The notes under the pieces are model-generated. The model worked only from the letters and a program-made list of their open reading frames with translations. It was not told the DNA's origin and ran no database searches. Position numbers and translations under genes: made by a program. 64,000 nucleotides of DNA from Kaistia terrae (GTDB taxonomy: Bacteria > Pseudomonadota > Alphaproteobacteria > Rhizobiales > Kaistiaceae), in assembly GCF_026344005.1 (NCBI RefSeq), contig NZ_JAPKNH010000001.1:558001-622000 (forward strand), read 5' to 3'. Each line of letters starts with the position of its first letter. The stretch's first letter is position 1. Below are positions 1-8,825 of this stretch, in pieces.

Positions 1-1335
1 TCGGCCATTGGACTCTATGCAGGGTCCCAAACCATCTCTGCCTCGATGGGGCTGGCGACGGACGCCATCGGCCGGCTGGGCTTGCCGCCGGAGGAGACCA
101 AGCGGCTGCTCGACGCCATGCCGGTCGCCTATGCCGTCACCTATATCTTTGGAACCGTCGGCTCCGCCATTGTATTGGCGCTGCTCGGACCGGCGCTGCT
201 CGGCATCGACCTCGAGGCGGAATGCAAGCGCTATGAGGAAGAGCACGGCGGCAAGAAGCAGGAAGGTGGCGCGGGCACCGCTTGGCATCATTACGAACTC
301 CGCGCCTACAAGGTGCGCGAGGGCGGTCCGATCGTCGGCCAAACAGCCCACAACGCCGAGTCGATGGTCCCCAATCAGCGCTTGTTTATCGAGCGCATCC
401 GCCGCGACGGGAAGATCATAGACGCGACGGCGGAAACGGTGATCCAGGCGGATGATATCGTCGCCGTCGCAGGCCGCCGCGACGTATTGGTCAGCCTGCT
501 TGGCCACGTGGCCGACGAGGTCGATGATCGCGAGCTACTCGCGGTGCCAACGGAAGGCGTCGACGTGCTGGTCACCAACAAGCAGGCAGACGGCAAGACG
601 CTCGCCGAGCTGGCGCAATTGCCGGCGTCGCGCGGTGTGTTCCTCCGCCGGATTACGCGCGGCGTCACGGGGACCGAGATTCCGATCCTGCCGAACACGA
701 AGGTGAACCGCGGCGATATCCTGACGATCGTCGGTCGGACCCAGGACACGACCGCGGCAGCAAAAGCGCTCGGCGTCGCCGATCGCCCCAGCGATATTGC
801 CGACGTCGCCTTCATTGGCGCCGCGATCGCGATCGGCGCGCTGATCGGTGCGATCGTCTACAAGATCGGCAGCGTACCGCTGACGCTATCGACATCGGGC
901 GGCGCGCTGATTTCCGGCCTCTTCTTCGGTTGGCTGCGCTCTGTCCACCCGACATTCGGACGGATCCCGTCCTCGACAGTCTGGTTCATGAATTCGGTCG
1001 GCCTCAACATGTTCATCGCCGTGGTCGGGATCTCGTCCGGCCCCGGCTTTGTCTCCGGCCTGCAGCAACTCGGATTCAGCCTGTTTCTCTGGGGCATCTT
1101 CGCAACGACCGTGCCGCTGGTGCTGGCGATGTATGTCGGCAAATACGTGTTCCGGTTCCACCCCGCGATCCTGTTAGGGGCCTGTTCGGGCGCCCGAACG
1201 ACGACAGCTTCGCTCGGCATGATCAACGACCGCGCCAAGAGCCAGATTCCCGGGCTCGGCTATACCGTCACCTATGCGGTCGGCAACACATTGCTGACGA
1301 TCTGGGGAATGGTCCTCGTGATGATGATGGCCTAG
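1..1335 (+). CDS. AspT-type aspartate:alanine exchanger family antiporter, 5' end missing
   Basis: The reading frame is open from base 1, so the start lies outside the window; 444 residues are visible. The visible part starts near the end of the first membrane domain, followed by a hydrophilic middle with two RCK_C (TrkA-C)-like segments and then a second membrane domain ending in hydrophobic helices. The order membrane, RCK_C, RCK_C, membrane is that of the AspT/YidE/YbjL family of electrogenic substrate/product exchangers of the inner membrane. It is a paralogue of the protein encoded at 4311-6002: both carry the middle motif HxxELRAY and a RELL(A/D)(V/I)P segment. It lies upstream of a PLP decarboxylase, so exchange of that enzyme's substrate and product is the likely role. 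The exchanged pair cannot be read from the sequence. Confidence 0.88.
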   Translation, partial: SAIGLYAGSQTISASMGLATDAIGRLGLPPEETKRLLDAMPVAYAVTYIFGTVGSAIVLALLGPALLGIDLEAECKRYEEEHGGKKQEGGAGTAWHHYELRAYKVREGGPIVGQTAHNAESMVPNQRLFIERIRRDGKIIDATAETVIQADDIVAVAGRRDVLVSLLGHVADEVDDRELLAVPTEGVDVLVTNKQADGKTLAELAQLPASRGVFLRRITRGVTGTEIPILPNTKVNRGDILTIVGRTQDTTAAAKALGVADRPSDIADVAFIGAAIAIGALIGAIVYKIGSVPLTLSTSGGALISGLFFGWLRSVHPTFGRIPSSTVWFMNSVGLNMFIAVVGISSGPGFVSGLQQLGFSLFLWGIFATTVPLVLAMYVGKYVFRFHPAILLGACSGARTTTASLGMINDRAKSQIPGLGYTVTYAVGNTLLTIWGMVLVMMMA

Positions 1336-1520
1336 CGGCAGGGGCTCCGGATCAGGCTCCTCGCGGGAACTCTGGACGAGGGGGGCGTCCATCCGTGGCC
1401 GGCTCATTCGTGATGCGTCGGGCTCGTTCCAGGTGCATGCCATCTGCCGCCGGAAAAGAAAAATCGCGATGAAGTCGGCGGCAGGACCGCTGGCACCAAT
1501 CAGGACATTGGGAGCGCGTC

Positions 1521-4232
1521 ATGGCACGCAAGAACGCACGGATCGACCAGTTCCTCCTCATCCACTCGGCCCGCGCCGATAACTGGCGCGAGATCACGAC
1601 CCTGGCCGATGCGTGGGCCGCCGGGCGCGGCGAGCGTGCGGCGCTGGAAGCCGCCATCGCCGAGATGGATAGTGTGGAGGAATTCCATGCCTATCCCGGA
1701 GCGCGGCTGCGCGGGGCGCTGACGGAGCGGATTGCCACCAACGATGCCGGTGGGGCGGCGAAGCTGGCGCGCCGGATCTCCAACGGACTTCTCACCCGGG
1801 CCTATCGTGATCGTCCCGGCGAATGGGACGTGCATGATGAAGGGGCGACGGGCGAGCTGGCAGACCTGTTGCCGCCGACGACGGGCGATGTCGGATTGCG
1901 ACGCCCCTATTTCGAGGTGTTGTTCGTCAATAGCCAGCCGGCCGCCCGCTGGCCCGCCTTCACGGCGGAAGTGCGAAGACTGCGCCGAACGGAGGATGCC
2001 TTCATCTACGAGCCCGTCATGGCGGGCTCGTTCGAGGATGCCCTCTGCGCGGTGGCCTTAAATCCCGATATCATCTCTGTCGTTTTGGCCGAAGGCTTCC
2101 CCTATCGCTCGCGCCGCGATGCGCCGGTCCTGCGCTCGGTGCTGGATCCGCTCGGGGAGTCGGAGGGTCCGGACATGTCGGCGCTCCGTCTCTCGCGGGC
2201 GCTAAAGCGGATTCGCCCCGAACTAGACATCTATCTTCTCTCGGATCGCCAGGTCGAGACGATTGCCGGCGACCCCGCGGCGGATGCCGTGCGGCGTGTA
2301 TTCTACGCGGTGGAGGAGTTGCTTGAATTGCACCTCGCCATTCTCGAGGGGGTGCAGGACCGCTTCGAGACGCCGTTCTTCGACAATCTGAAGAAATATG
2401 CGCGACGGCCGATCGGGACGTTTCATGCGCTGCCGATTGCCCGCGGCAAATCGGTGTTCAAGTCCGACTGGATTCGCGACATGGGCGAATTCTACGGCCT
2501 CAACCTGTTCCTGGCGGAAAGCAGCGCGACAACCGGCGGGCTCGATAGCCTGCTGGAGCCGACCGGCACCATCAAGCGTTCGCAGGAGATGGCCGCGCGC
2601 GCTTTTGGCGCCGACCACGTCTTCTTCGTGACGAACGGGACATCCACCTCCAACAAGATGGCGGTGCAGGCGCTACTGGCGCCTGGGGACATCGCGGTGG
2701 TCGATCGCAACTGTCACAAATCGCACCATTACGGCATGGTCCTCACCGGTGCGCAGCCTTACTACGTCGAGGCATTTCCGATGACGGAATACTCGATGTA
2801 TGGGGCCGTTCCGCTCGATACCATCAAGCGGGCGCTGCTGGCCCTGAAGGCGGAGGGCCGCCTTGACCGGCTGAAGCTGCTGGACCTGACCAACTGCACC
2901 TTCGACGGACACATGTACAATGTCCGGCGGGTGATGGAGGAGTGCCTCGCGCTCAAGCCGGACCTCATCTTCCTTTGGGATGAGGCGTGGTCCGGCTTCG
3001 CCCGCTTCTCGCCCTTCCTGCGTCCGCGCACGGCGATGGGCGCAGCGGCAGATCTTGAGGATTGGTTGCGGGATCCGGATTCCGTCGCCGCCTACGAGAA
3101 ACAGCAGGCGGAACTCGGCGAAAGCCCGTCCGACGAGGCGCTGCTCGCCACGCATCTGATCCCCGATCCGCGGCTCGTGCGGCTTCGCGTTTACCAGACC
3201 AATTCCACCCACAAGTCGATGTCGGCGATCCGTCAGGGCTCGATGCTGCTGGTCAAGGACGTCGACTTCCATACCGTGGAGGCGCAATTCCATGAGGCGG
3301 TCTTCACCCATGCCTCGACCAGCCCCAACCAGCAGCTGATCGCCAGCCTCGATGTCGCGCGCCGGCAGATGGAGCTGGAAGGCTACGGGCTGGTGATGAA
3401 CGCCATCGAGATCGCGTTGAAGATCCGCCACGCGGTGAACTCGCACCCGCTGATCTCAAAGTACTTCCGTGTGCTCGGCGCGGACGAGATGATCCCGGAG
3501 GCCTACCGACAGTCCGGCTTCCAGGACTATCTCGCGCCGGGCTCTAGCTGGGGCACGGTGATCAAGGCGATGCGGGAAGACGAATTCTACCTCGACCCGA
3601 CCCGCATGACACTGGTCTGCGGGACCGCCGGCTTCGACGGCACGCAATTCAAGGGCCTGCTGGCGAATGAGTACGACATCCAGCTCAACAAGACCTCGCG
3701 CAACAGCGTGCTGTTGCAGTCGAACATCAACAACACGCGAAGCGACGTCGCCCATCTCATCCGCGTCCTGGTCGAGATCTGCCACGGCATCGAAAAGCGC
3801 CTGGCCGATGGCGGCGAGGGCGAGCGCGCGACCTTCGCGGCGCGGGTCAAATCGTTGATGACCGACGTGCCCGATCTTCCCAATTTCAGCCATTTCCACG
3901 AGCTGTATCGCGGCGATGCCGGGCGGACGACGCCGGAAGGCGACATGCGCTCTGCCTTCTTCAACGCCTATGACGCCTCGGTCTGCGAATATGTGCCGCT
4001 GAATGGCGCCGAGTGCGACAAGCGCCTGCGCGAAGGCCCCGAAATGGTCTCGGCCAACTTCGTCATCCCGTATCCGCCGGGCTTCCCGATCATGGTGCCG
4101 GGCCAGGTGCTGACGCAGGAGACGATCGACTTCATGCGCAAGCTCGATGTGAAGGAAATCCATGGCTACGAGAAGGCGAGGGGACTGAAGCTGGTGAAGC
4201 CCGAGGCGGTTTTGGCCAAGGCGAAACGCTGA
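1521..4232 (+). CDS. PLP-dependent Orn/Lys/Arg-type decarboxylase
   Basis: A 903-residue protein of fold-type I, group III amino acid decarboxylases (cytoplasmic). The PLP-binding lysine is in STHKS at K565, with the upstream cofactor-pocket motif DEAWSG and the substrate-region motif NCHKSHHYG. An N-terminal region of about 300 residues precedes the PLP domain. The protein is longer than E. coli LdcI or AdiA (about 710-760 residues), mostly because of this N-terminal part. The ATG has the purine-rich GGGAGCG upstream. It sits between two AspT-type antiporters, which implies proton-consuming decarboxylation coupled to substrate/product exchange, as in acid resistance or energy conservation. 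Arginine, lysine or ornithine are all possible substrates. The AspD enzyme that partners classical AspT is a different, aminotransferase-like family, so aspartate is not implied. Confidence 0.9.
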   Translation: MARKNARIDQFLLIHSARADNWREITTLADAWAAGRGERAALEAAIAEMDSVEEFHAYPGARLRGALTERIATNDAGGAAKLARRISNGLLTRAYRDRPGEWDVHDEGATGELADLLPPTTGDVGLRRPYFEVLFVNSQPAARWPAFTAEVRRLRRTEDAFIYEPVMAGSFEDALCAVALNPDIISVVLAEGFPYRSRRDAPVLRSVLDPLGESEGPDMSALRLSRALKRIRPELDIYLLSDRQVETIAGDPAADAVRRVFYAVEELLELHLAILEGVQDRFETPFFDNLKKYARRPIGTFHALPIARGKSVFKSDWIRDMGEFYGLNLFLAESSATTGGLDSLLEPTGTIKRSQEMAARAFGADHVFFVTNGTSTSNKMAVQALLAPGDIAVVDRNCHKSHHYGMVLTGAQPYYVEAFPMTEYSMYGAVPLDTIKRALLALKAEGRLDRLKLLDLTNCTFDGHMYNVRRVMEECLALKPDLIFLWDEAWSGFARFSPFLRPRTAMGAAADLEDWLRDPDSVAAYEKQQAELGESPSDEALLATHLIPDPRLVRLRVYQTNSTHKSMSAIRQGSMLLVKDVDFHTVEAQFHEAVFTHASTSPNQQLIASLDVARRQMELEGYGLVMNAIEIALKIRHAVNSHPLISKYFRVLGADEMIPEAYRQSGFQDYLAPGSSWGTVIKAMREDEFYLDPTRMTLVCGTAGFDGTQFKGLLANEYDIQLNKTSRNSVLLQSNINNTRSDVAHLIRVLVEICHGIEKRLADGGEGERATFAARVKSLMTDVPDLPNFSHFHELYRGDAGRTTPEGDMRSAFFNAYDASVCEYVPLNGAECDKRLREGPEMVSANFVIPYPPGFPIMVPGQVLTQETIDFMRKLDVKEIHGYEKARGLKLVKPEAVLAKAKR

Positions 4233-4310
4233 GCAGCATGTCGGGACCCGGCCGCGCCCGTGCATCGGGTCGGCCCGGGTCTCTGTCCGGCGAGCGGAGA
4301 AGCGCAGATC

Positions 4311-6002
4311 ATGGTTTGGCTCGAACAGTTCCTGGTCAAATATCCCGAACTCGCCGTGTTCTTCGCGATCAGCCTCGGCTACTGGATCGGCGGGATCAAG
4401 ATCGGCGGCTTCGGCCTCGGGCCGGTCACCGGCTCCCTGTTCGCGGGCATCCTGATCGGGCAATTCGCCGAAGTGCCGATCGCGGGCATGGCGAAATCCT
4501 TTCTGTTCCTCCTGTTTCTCTTCGGCATCGGCTATTCGGTAGGTCCACAGTTCCTGCAAGCGTTGAAGCGGGACGGGATGAAGCCGGTTCTGCTGGCGGT
4601 CGTCGTGTGCGTGACGGGACTGCTGACCGCCGTCGCCGTTGCGAAGATCCTTGGCCTCGACCCGGGCTTCGCGGCGGGCCTTGTTTCCGGCTCCTTGACC
4701 GAAAGTCCGGCCATGGGCACGGCGACCGAGGCGATCCAAGCGCTTCCCCTGCCGGAAGCCGAGCGAGCGCGCCTGGTCGCGCACATCGCGGTGGCGGATG
4801 CGGTCTGCTATATCTTCGGCGCTCTTGGCGTCATCCTCTTCTGCAGCGTCGTCGGTCCCAAACTGCTCGGCATTGACCTGACCGCGGAAGCGCTCAAGCT
4901 GGAGCAGGAGTTGGGCATCAAGCGTACGGCGGCCGGCGTTGTCTCGGCGTGGCACAGGTTCGAGTTGCGCGCCTACCGGATCGCGAAGGATGCGCCGATC
5001 GTCGGGCTGTCGCGGGCGGCCGCCGAGGCAAAATTCCCGGAACACAGGCTTTTCATCCAGCGTGTGCGGCGGCAAGGCGCAATTCTGCAGCCGACCGAGG
5101 ACTTCCTCGTTGAAGCCGGCGATGTGATCGCTGTGTCGGGACGGCGAGAGACGCTGGTCGATGTGCTGGATCCCCGCGCCGAGGAGGTCGAAGACCGCGA
5201 ACTGCTGGATATTCCGGTCGCGGCGGTGGAAATGCTGCTGACCCATCGAGAGCTCGCCGGCCGAAACCTGGAAGATGTTGCGAAGGAGGGCTGGGCGCGA
5301 AGCCTTTATCTCGCTGGCATTACGCGCGGCGGGCAGGACATCCCGCTTGGGCCGGGGGTGACGCTCGAACGGGGCGACATCCTCCGCCTGATCGGACCGG
5401 AGCCGGTTGTGGCGGACGCCGCCAGACAGATCGGTGTCACCATCGCGCCGACGACGGCCACGGACTTCTTCGTGCTTGGCCTGGCGATCTTCCTGGGCGG
5501 ACTTGTCGGCGTCCTCGTCACCTTCCCGATCGGCGACATCCGGGTTTCCCTCAGCACGAGCGTGGGGACGCTGATCGCCGGGCTGGTGGTGGGGCACCTG
5601 CGGACACGCTTCCCACTGTTTGGTCGGATACCCGATGCAGCTGTGTCGCTGATGACCTCGCTAGGCCTTGCCGCCTTCGTGGCGATGACCGGCCTGCATG
5701 CTGGACCGGTCTTTGCCGCCGCCCTTGCTGAAGCGGGTGTCGGCCTGCTGTTCGGCGGCATGATCGTCACTTCGATGCCGATGATTATCGGGCTCTACTT
5801 CGGGCGCTACGTGCTCCGCATGAACCCGATCCTGCTGCTCGGCGGCCTCGCCGGGGCGCAGACCATGACGGCGGGTATGGCGGCCGTTCAGGATCGATCC
5901 GGCAGTCCGGTGGCCGTGCTTGGCTATACGCCGACCGTGCCGATCGGCCACATCCTGCTGACGACATGGGGAACCGTGATCGTCGGGATCGTCGCGAGCT
6001 AG
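4311..6002 (+). CDS. AspT-type aspartate:alanine exchanger family antiporter
   Basis: A 563-residue inner-membrane antiporter with a complete family layout: N-terminal membrane domain (about residues 1-190), two RCK_C-like segments (about 200-375), and C-terminal membrane domain (about 385-563). I chose the ATG at 4311; an in-frame GTG at 4260 would add 17 residues with no membrane character. It begins 78 bases after the decarboxylase stop and is probably co-transcribed with it. The partner at the left edge is a paralogue, so one decarboxylase is flanked by two exchangers. They may serve different substrates, or one may be a spare copy. Confidence 0.9.
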   Translation: MVWLEQFLVKYPELAVFFAISLGYWIGGIKIGGFGLGPVTGSLFAGILIGQFAEVPIAGMAKSFLFLLFLFGIGYSVGPQFLQALKRDGMKPVLLAVVVCVTGLLTAVAVAKILGLDPGFAAGLVSGSLTESPAMGTATEAIQALPLPEAERARLVAHIAVADAVCYIFGALGVILFCSVVGPKLLGIDLTAEALKLEQELGIKRTAAGVVSAWHRFELRAYRIAKDAPIVGLSRAAAEAKFPEHRLFIQRVRRQGAILQPTEDFLVEAGDVIAVSGRRETLVDVLDPRAEEVEDRELLDIPVAAVEMLLTHRELAGRNLEDVAKEGWARSLYLAGITRGGQDIPLGPGVTLERGDILRLIGPEPVVADAARQIGVTIAPTTATDFFVLGLAIFLGGLVGVLVTFPIGDIRVSLSTSVGTLIAGLVVGHLRTRFPLFGRIPDAAVSLMTSLGLAAFVAMTGLHAGPVFAAALAEAGVGLLFGGMIVTSMPMIIGLYFGRYVLRMNPILLLGGLAGAQTMTAGMAAVQDRSGSPVAVLGYTPTVPIGHILLTTWGTVIVGIVAS

Positions 6003-6183
6003 ATCCGACGGCCATCCTGGAGGGCGGCTGGATCCTTCGCTAAGCATGGGCGCGGCTCGTAGGGGCGGTGCCTCATCTCGAAGAAACGGTCAAATAAATT
6101 TTCGATTCGCGTGTAGAGAAAATTGTCATAGTGGGTAATTTTCGATAATATCGGCCTCTTGGTTGAGCATCAAGGTGAAGCAT

Positions 6184-7611
6184 ATGCTTGTCTTGCCGCG
6201 TGGCATACGGGTTTTGGACTTCGTGTTCCTGATGGCGACTGTTTTTGTCGCGACCGCGATTCCCGCCCGAGCGAAGGAACAACTCGTAGCGCAGGCTCCG
6301 GCGCCTCCCGTTCCGGAGCCGTCGCCAGCCGCGCCAGCGCCTGCCGCCGCGCCGACTGCTGACACGGCCGCGCCTACCCAGGCTGTACCGGACGACGTGT
6401 TCAGCGAGGCGGAACTGCGCAAATTGCTGGCGCCGTTTGCCCTCTATCCGGACACGCTCCTGGCGCAGCTTCTGCCGGCCTGCGCTTACCCGGTCGACAT
6501 CGTCCAGGCGTCGCGCTGGCTTGGTAAGAACCGGTCCGCCGTCGCCAAGAATGACTTCTCCGGAGTCGACGCGCAGAACTGGGATCCGACCGTCAAGGCG
6601 CTGGTGCGATTCCCGGACATCATCGCGAGGCTCAACGACGACCTCGACATGACGACGGATCTCGGCGACGCGTTCGTGAACCAACCCGATGATGTCGCCG
6701 CGATGATCCAGGAATTGCGCCGCGAGGCGCAGAAGGCCGGGTCGCTCAAGACCACCAAGCAGCAGAGGGTTACGGTCCAGGACCAGGGCGGCACCGATTA
6801 TGTCGTGATCGAACCGGCCGATCCGGGCGTGATCTACGTGCCGACCTATGATCCGCAGACGGTCTACTATGACAGCTACGGCAGCGGCGACGCGCTCGCC
6901 GCCGGCATCATCGGGTTCGGCGCGGGCATCGCCGTCGGCATTGCGATCGACAATGCCTGGGATTGGGGGCGTGGCTGGGTTTATCCGCCGCGTTGGCCGG
7001 GCTACCCCGGTTACCGTCCGGGCGGCGGCAACAACATCAATATCGGCAACAACATCAATATCGGCAACGACATCAACATTGGCGGTGACACGCGGCCCTG
7101 GCGGCCGGACGGTGACCGTTATCGTCCGGGTCAGGGCAGCAAGCCCGGCCTTGCCAACCGGCCGAATGCGCCGGGTGCCGGAAACCGGCCTGGTGCTGGC
7201 AATCGACCGGGCATTGATCGCCCGAATGCCGGCAACCGGCCGGAGACGCGCGACCGTCCCAATGCCGGAAATCGGCCGAGCGCAGGCAACCGGCCCGATC
7301 GTCCCGCGAGCGCTGGCAAGGGTCAGCGTCCTGGCTCGGGCGCCAAGCAAGCGGCGAAACGCCCGGCGAAGAATACAGCTTTCAGCAACGCCAAGATGGG
7401 CGGCAAGGGCTCCAAGGCTGTGTCGAACCGTGGTTCGTCGAGCCGGCAGTCGGTCGCAAGGCCGTCGAACAGCCGGCCTCAGATGAATCGGGGCGGCGGT
7501 GGCCGCCAGCAGATGTACAGGGGTGGCGGCGGGCGTCAGCAGATGCACCGCGGCGGCGGCGGTGGCCGGCAAATGCATCGTGGTGGTGGTGGCGGACGCG
7601 GAAGGCGCTGA
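6184..7611 (+). CDS. Secreted DUF3300 protein with Gly/Arg/Asn-rich repeat tail
   Basis: A 475-residue exported protein. A signal peptide ends near the motif IPARA. A Pro/Ala-rich linker leads into a DUF3300 domain with the segments LAPFALYPDTLLAQLLPA and PADPGVIYVPTYDP. The C-terminal third is low complexity: three NNINIG-type hexapeptides, then many (G/A)NRP units, then RQQMHRGGGG units, strongly basic. The start at 6184 is preferred over an in-frame TTG at 6163 because AAGGTG lies six bases upstream and the signal peptide then begins directly. DUF3300 function is unknown. It is followed after 11 bases by a DUF2950 gene, a recurrent pairing. The basic tail might bind a polyanion or the cell wall, but that is speculation. 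Confidence 0.85.
   Translation: MLVLPRGIRVLDFVFLMATVFVATAIPARAKEQLVAQAPAPPVPEPSPAAPAPAAAPTADTAAPTQAVPDDVFSEAELRKLLAPFALYPDTLLAQLLPACAYPVDIVQASRWLGKNRSAVAKNDFSGVDAQNWDPTVKALVRFPDIIARLNDDLDMTTDLGDAFVNQPDDVAAMIQELRREAQKAGSLKTTKQQRVTVQDQGGTDYVVIEPADPGVIYVPTYDPQTVYYDSYGSGDALAAGIIGFGAGIAVGIAIDNAWDWGRGWVYPPRWPGYPGYRPGGGNNINIGNNINIGNDINIGGDTRPWRPDGDRYRPGQGSKPGLANRPNAPGAGNRPGAGNRPGIDRPNAGNRPETRDRPNAGNRPSAGNRPDRPASAGKGQRPGSGAKQAAKRPAKNTAFSNAKMGGKGSKAVSNRGSSSRQSVARPSNSRPQMNRGGGGRQQMYRGGGGRQQMHRGGGGGRQMHRGGGGGRGRR
7030..7083 (+). repeat. Three 18-bp tandem repeats inside the DUF3300 gene
   Basis: Three consecutive 18-bp units encode NNINIG, NNINIG and NDINIG. The first two units are identical and the third differs at a few bases. 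They mark the start of the low-complexity tail and are a likely site of slippage length variation. Confidence 0.85.
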
Positions 7612-7622
7612 GGAAAAAGACC

Positions 7623-8537
7623 ATGCGAAACATAGCCTTGCCAGCTCTTGCCATCCTGATCGCCTGTGTCGCCGGCGGCGTCACCCGGCCAGCCGTCGCG
7701 CAGCAGGTCTTCCCCTCCGCCGAGGCGGCCTCGACCGCGCTCGTCGCGGCGGCGAAGGCGCCCGAGAAGGGAATGCTGGACAAGATTTTTGGCCCCGGCG
7801 CCCAGGATGTGATCGCCTCGGGAGACGAAGCGGTCGACAAGCAGCGACTGTCCGATTTTCTCGAACTGGCGAGCAAGGGCAGCACCGTCGTCGACGGCGA
7901 GAACGGAGCCAAGGTCCTGACTTACGGGGCTGATCTCTGGCCGTTCCCCATTCCGCTGAAGCCAAGCGGTGGCGGATGGACATTCGATCTCGCCGCGGGT
8001 AAGCAGCAGATCGCCGACATGGCAATCGGCCAGAACGAACTGGTGGCGATCGGCGTCTGCGACGACTACGTGGCCGCCCAGAACGAATATTTCCAGACCC
8101 TGCATGACGATGAGCCGGTGCAGCAATTCGCTCGTCGGCTGGTCAGTCAGCCCGGTCGGCACGACGGCCTTTACTGGGAGCCCGAGACGCCAACGGATCG
8201 CAGTCCGCTTGGCGATCGGATCACGGCGGCGGCCGTACGCAGCAGCGACGACCCGTCCGCGCCCCGCTCCTATAACGGCTATCGCTACCGCGTCCTGACC
8301 CGTCAGGGACCAGCGGCTCCCGGTGGTGCCTATGATTATCTCGTCAATGGCAGGATGCTGGCGGGCTTTGCCCTCGTCGCCTACCCGGAAAAATGGGGCG
8401 AGACGGGCATCATGACGTTTCTGTGCGACCAGCGCGGCAATGGCTATCAGCGCAACCTCGGCGCCTCAAGCGACGTGGTCGGGCCGCAGATCCGCAGCTT
8501 CAATCCCAGCGCCGCTTGGAGCCCCGTGCTGCCCTAG
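7623..8537 (+). CDS. Secreted DUF2950 family protein
   Basis: A 304-residue exported protein with an N-terminal signal peptide ending near RPAVAQ. The rest matches the DUF2950 layout: an N-terminal part with KIFGPGAQDVIASGD, a central QNEYF segment, a DGLYWEP segment, and a C-terminal YDYLVNGRMLAGFALVAYP stretch ending in a WSPVLP-like tail. It starts 11 bases after the DUF3300 stop and is surely in the same transcript. The biochemical role of the family is unknown. Co-occurrence with DUF3300 suggests that both act together in the envelope. Confidence 0.86.
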   Translation: MRNIALPALAILIACVAGGVTRPAVAQQVFPSAEAASTALVAAAKAPEKGMLDKIFGPGAQDVIASGDEAVDKQRLSDFLELASKGSTVVDGENGAKVLTYGADLWPFPIPLKPSGGGWTFDLAAGKQQIADMAIGQNELVAIGVCDDYVAAQNEYFQTLHDDEPVQQFARRLVSQPGRHDGLYWEPETPTDRSPLGDRITAAAVRSSDDPSAPRSYNGYRYRVLTRQGPAAPGGAYDYLVNGRMLAGFALVAYPEKWGETGIMTFLCDQRGNGYQRNLGASSDVVGPQIRSFNPSAAWSPVLP

Positions 8538-8754
8538 AGGCGGTTCCAGACACTCCACCTATTCCGCTTCCGCCAGTTCCAAGGTGGCCTCTTCCGTCGG
8601 ATCACTATGACTTCATGCTGCCGGGCGCGGACGCCAGCGCGCGGATTGCGTCTTAGGCTGACCTTGCGCTCGTCGGCAATCGCGTCGGGATCGTAACCTG
8701 GTGTAGGCCCCGCAGGCCGTAGTCGCTGCAAATTGATGTGCCGGTTCCGAGATG

Positions 8755-8772
8755 TGACGTAAGTTACGGTAG
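8755..8772. promoter_or_regulatory. Candidate operator, motif A copy 1
   Basis: The segment reads TGACGTAAGTTACGGTAG and lies 54 bases before the GTG start of the CadC-like regulator gene. Its core ACGTA-N2-TTACGGTAG recurs upstream of the SulP gene at 13418-13434. A regulatory role is an inference from this recurrence in non-coding DNA. Confidence 0.4.
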
Positions 8773-8825
8773 CAGACATAGGCATGGCGAATACCGCAGA
8801 CGGCTGACCCGGAGGAGGCGGCGGC

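Noticed and set aside
3456-5597. A 713-codon open frame antisense to the decarboxylase and antiporter genes
   Set aside because: Long antisense frames are common in high-GC DNA; it is rich in Arg, His and Gln, has no recognisable domain, and overlaps two well-supported genes.
7131-7319. Repeated units in the DUF3300 gene considered as a CRISPR-like array
   Set aside because: The units are short, imperfect, in frame, and encode (G/A)NRP repeats; there are no unique spacers and no cas genes.
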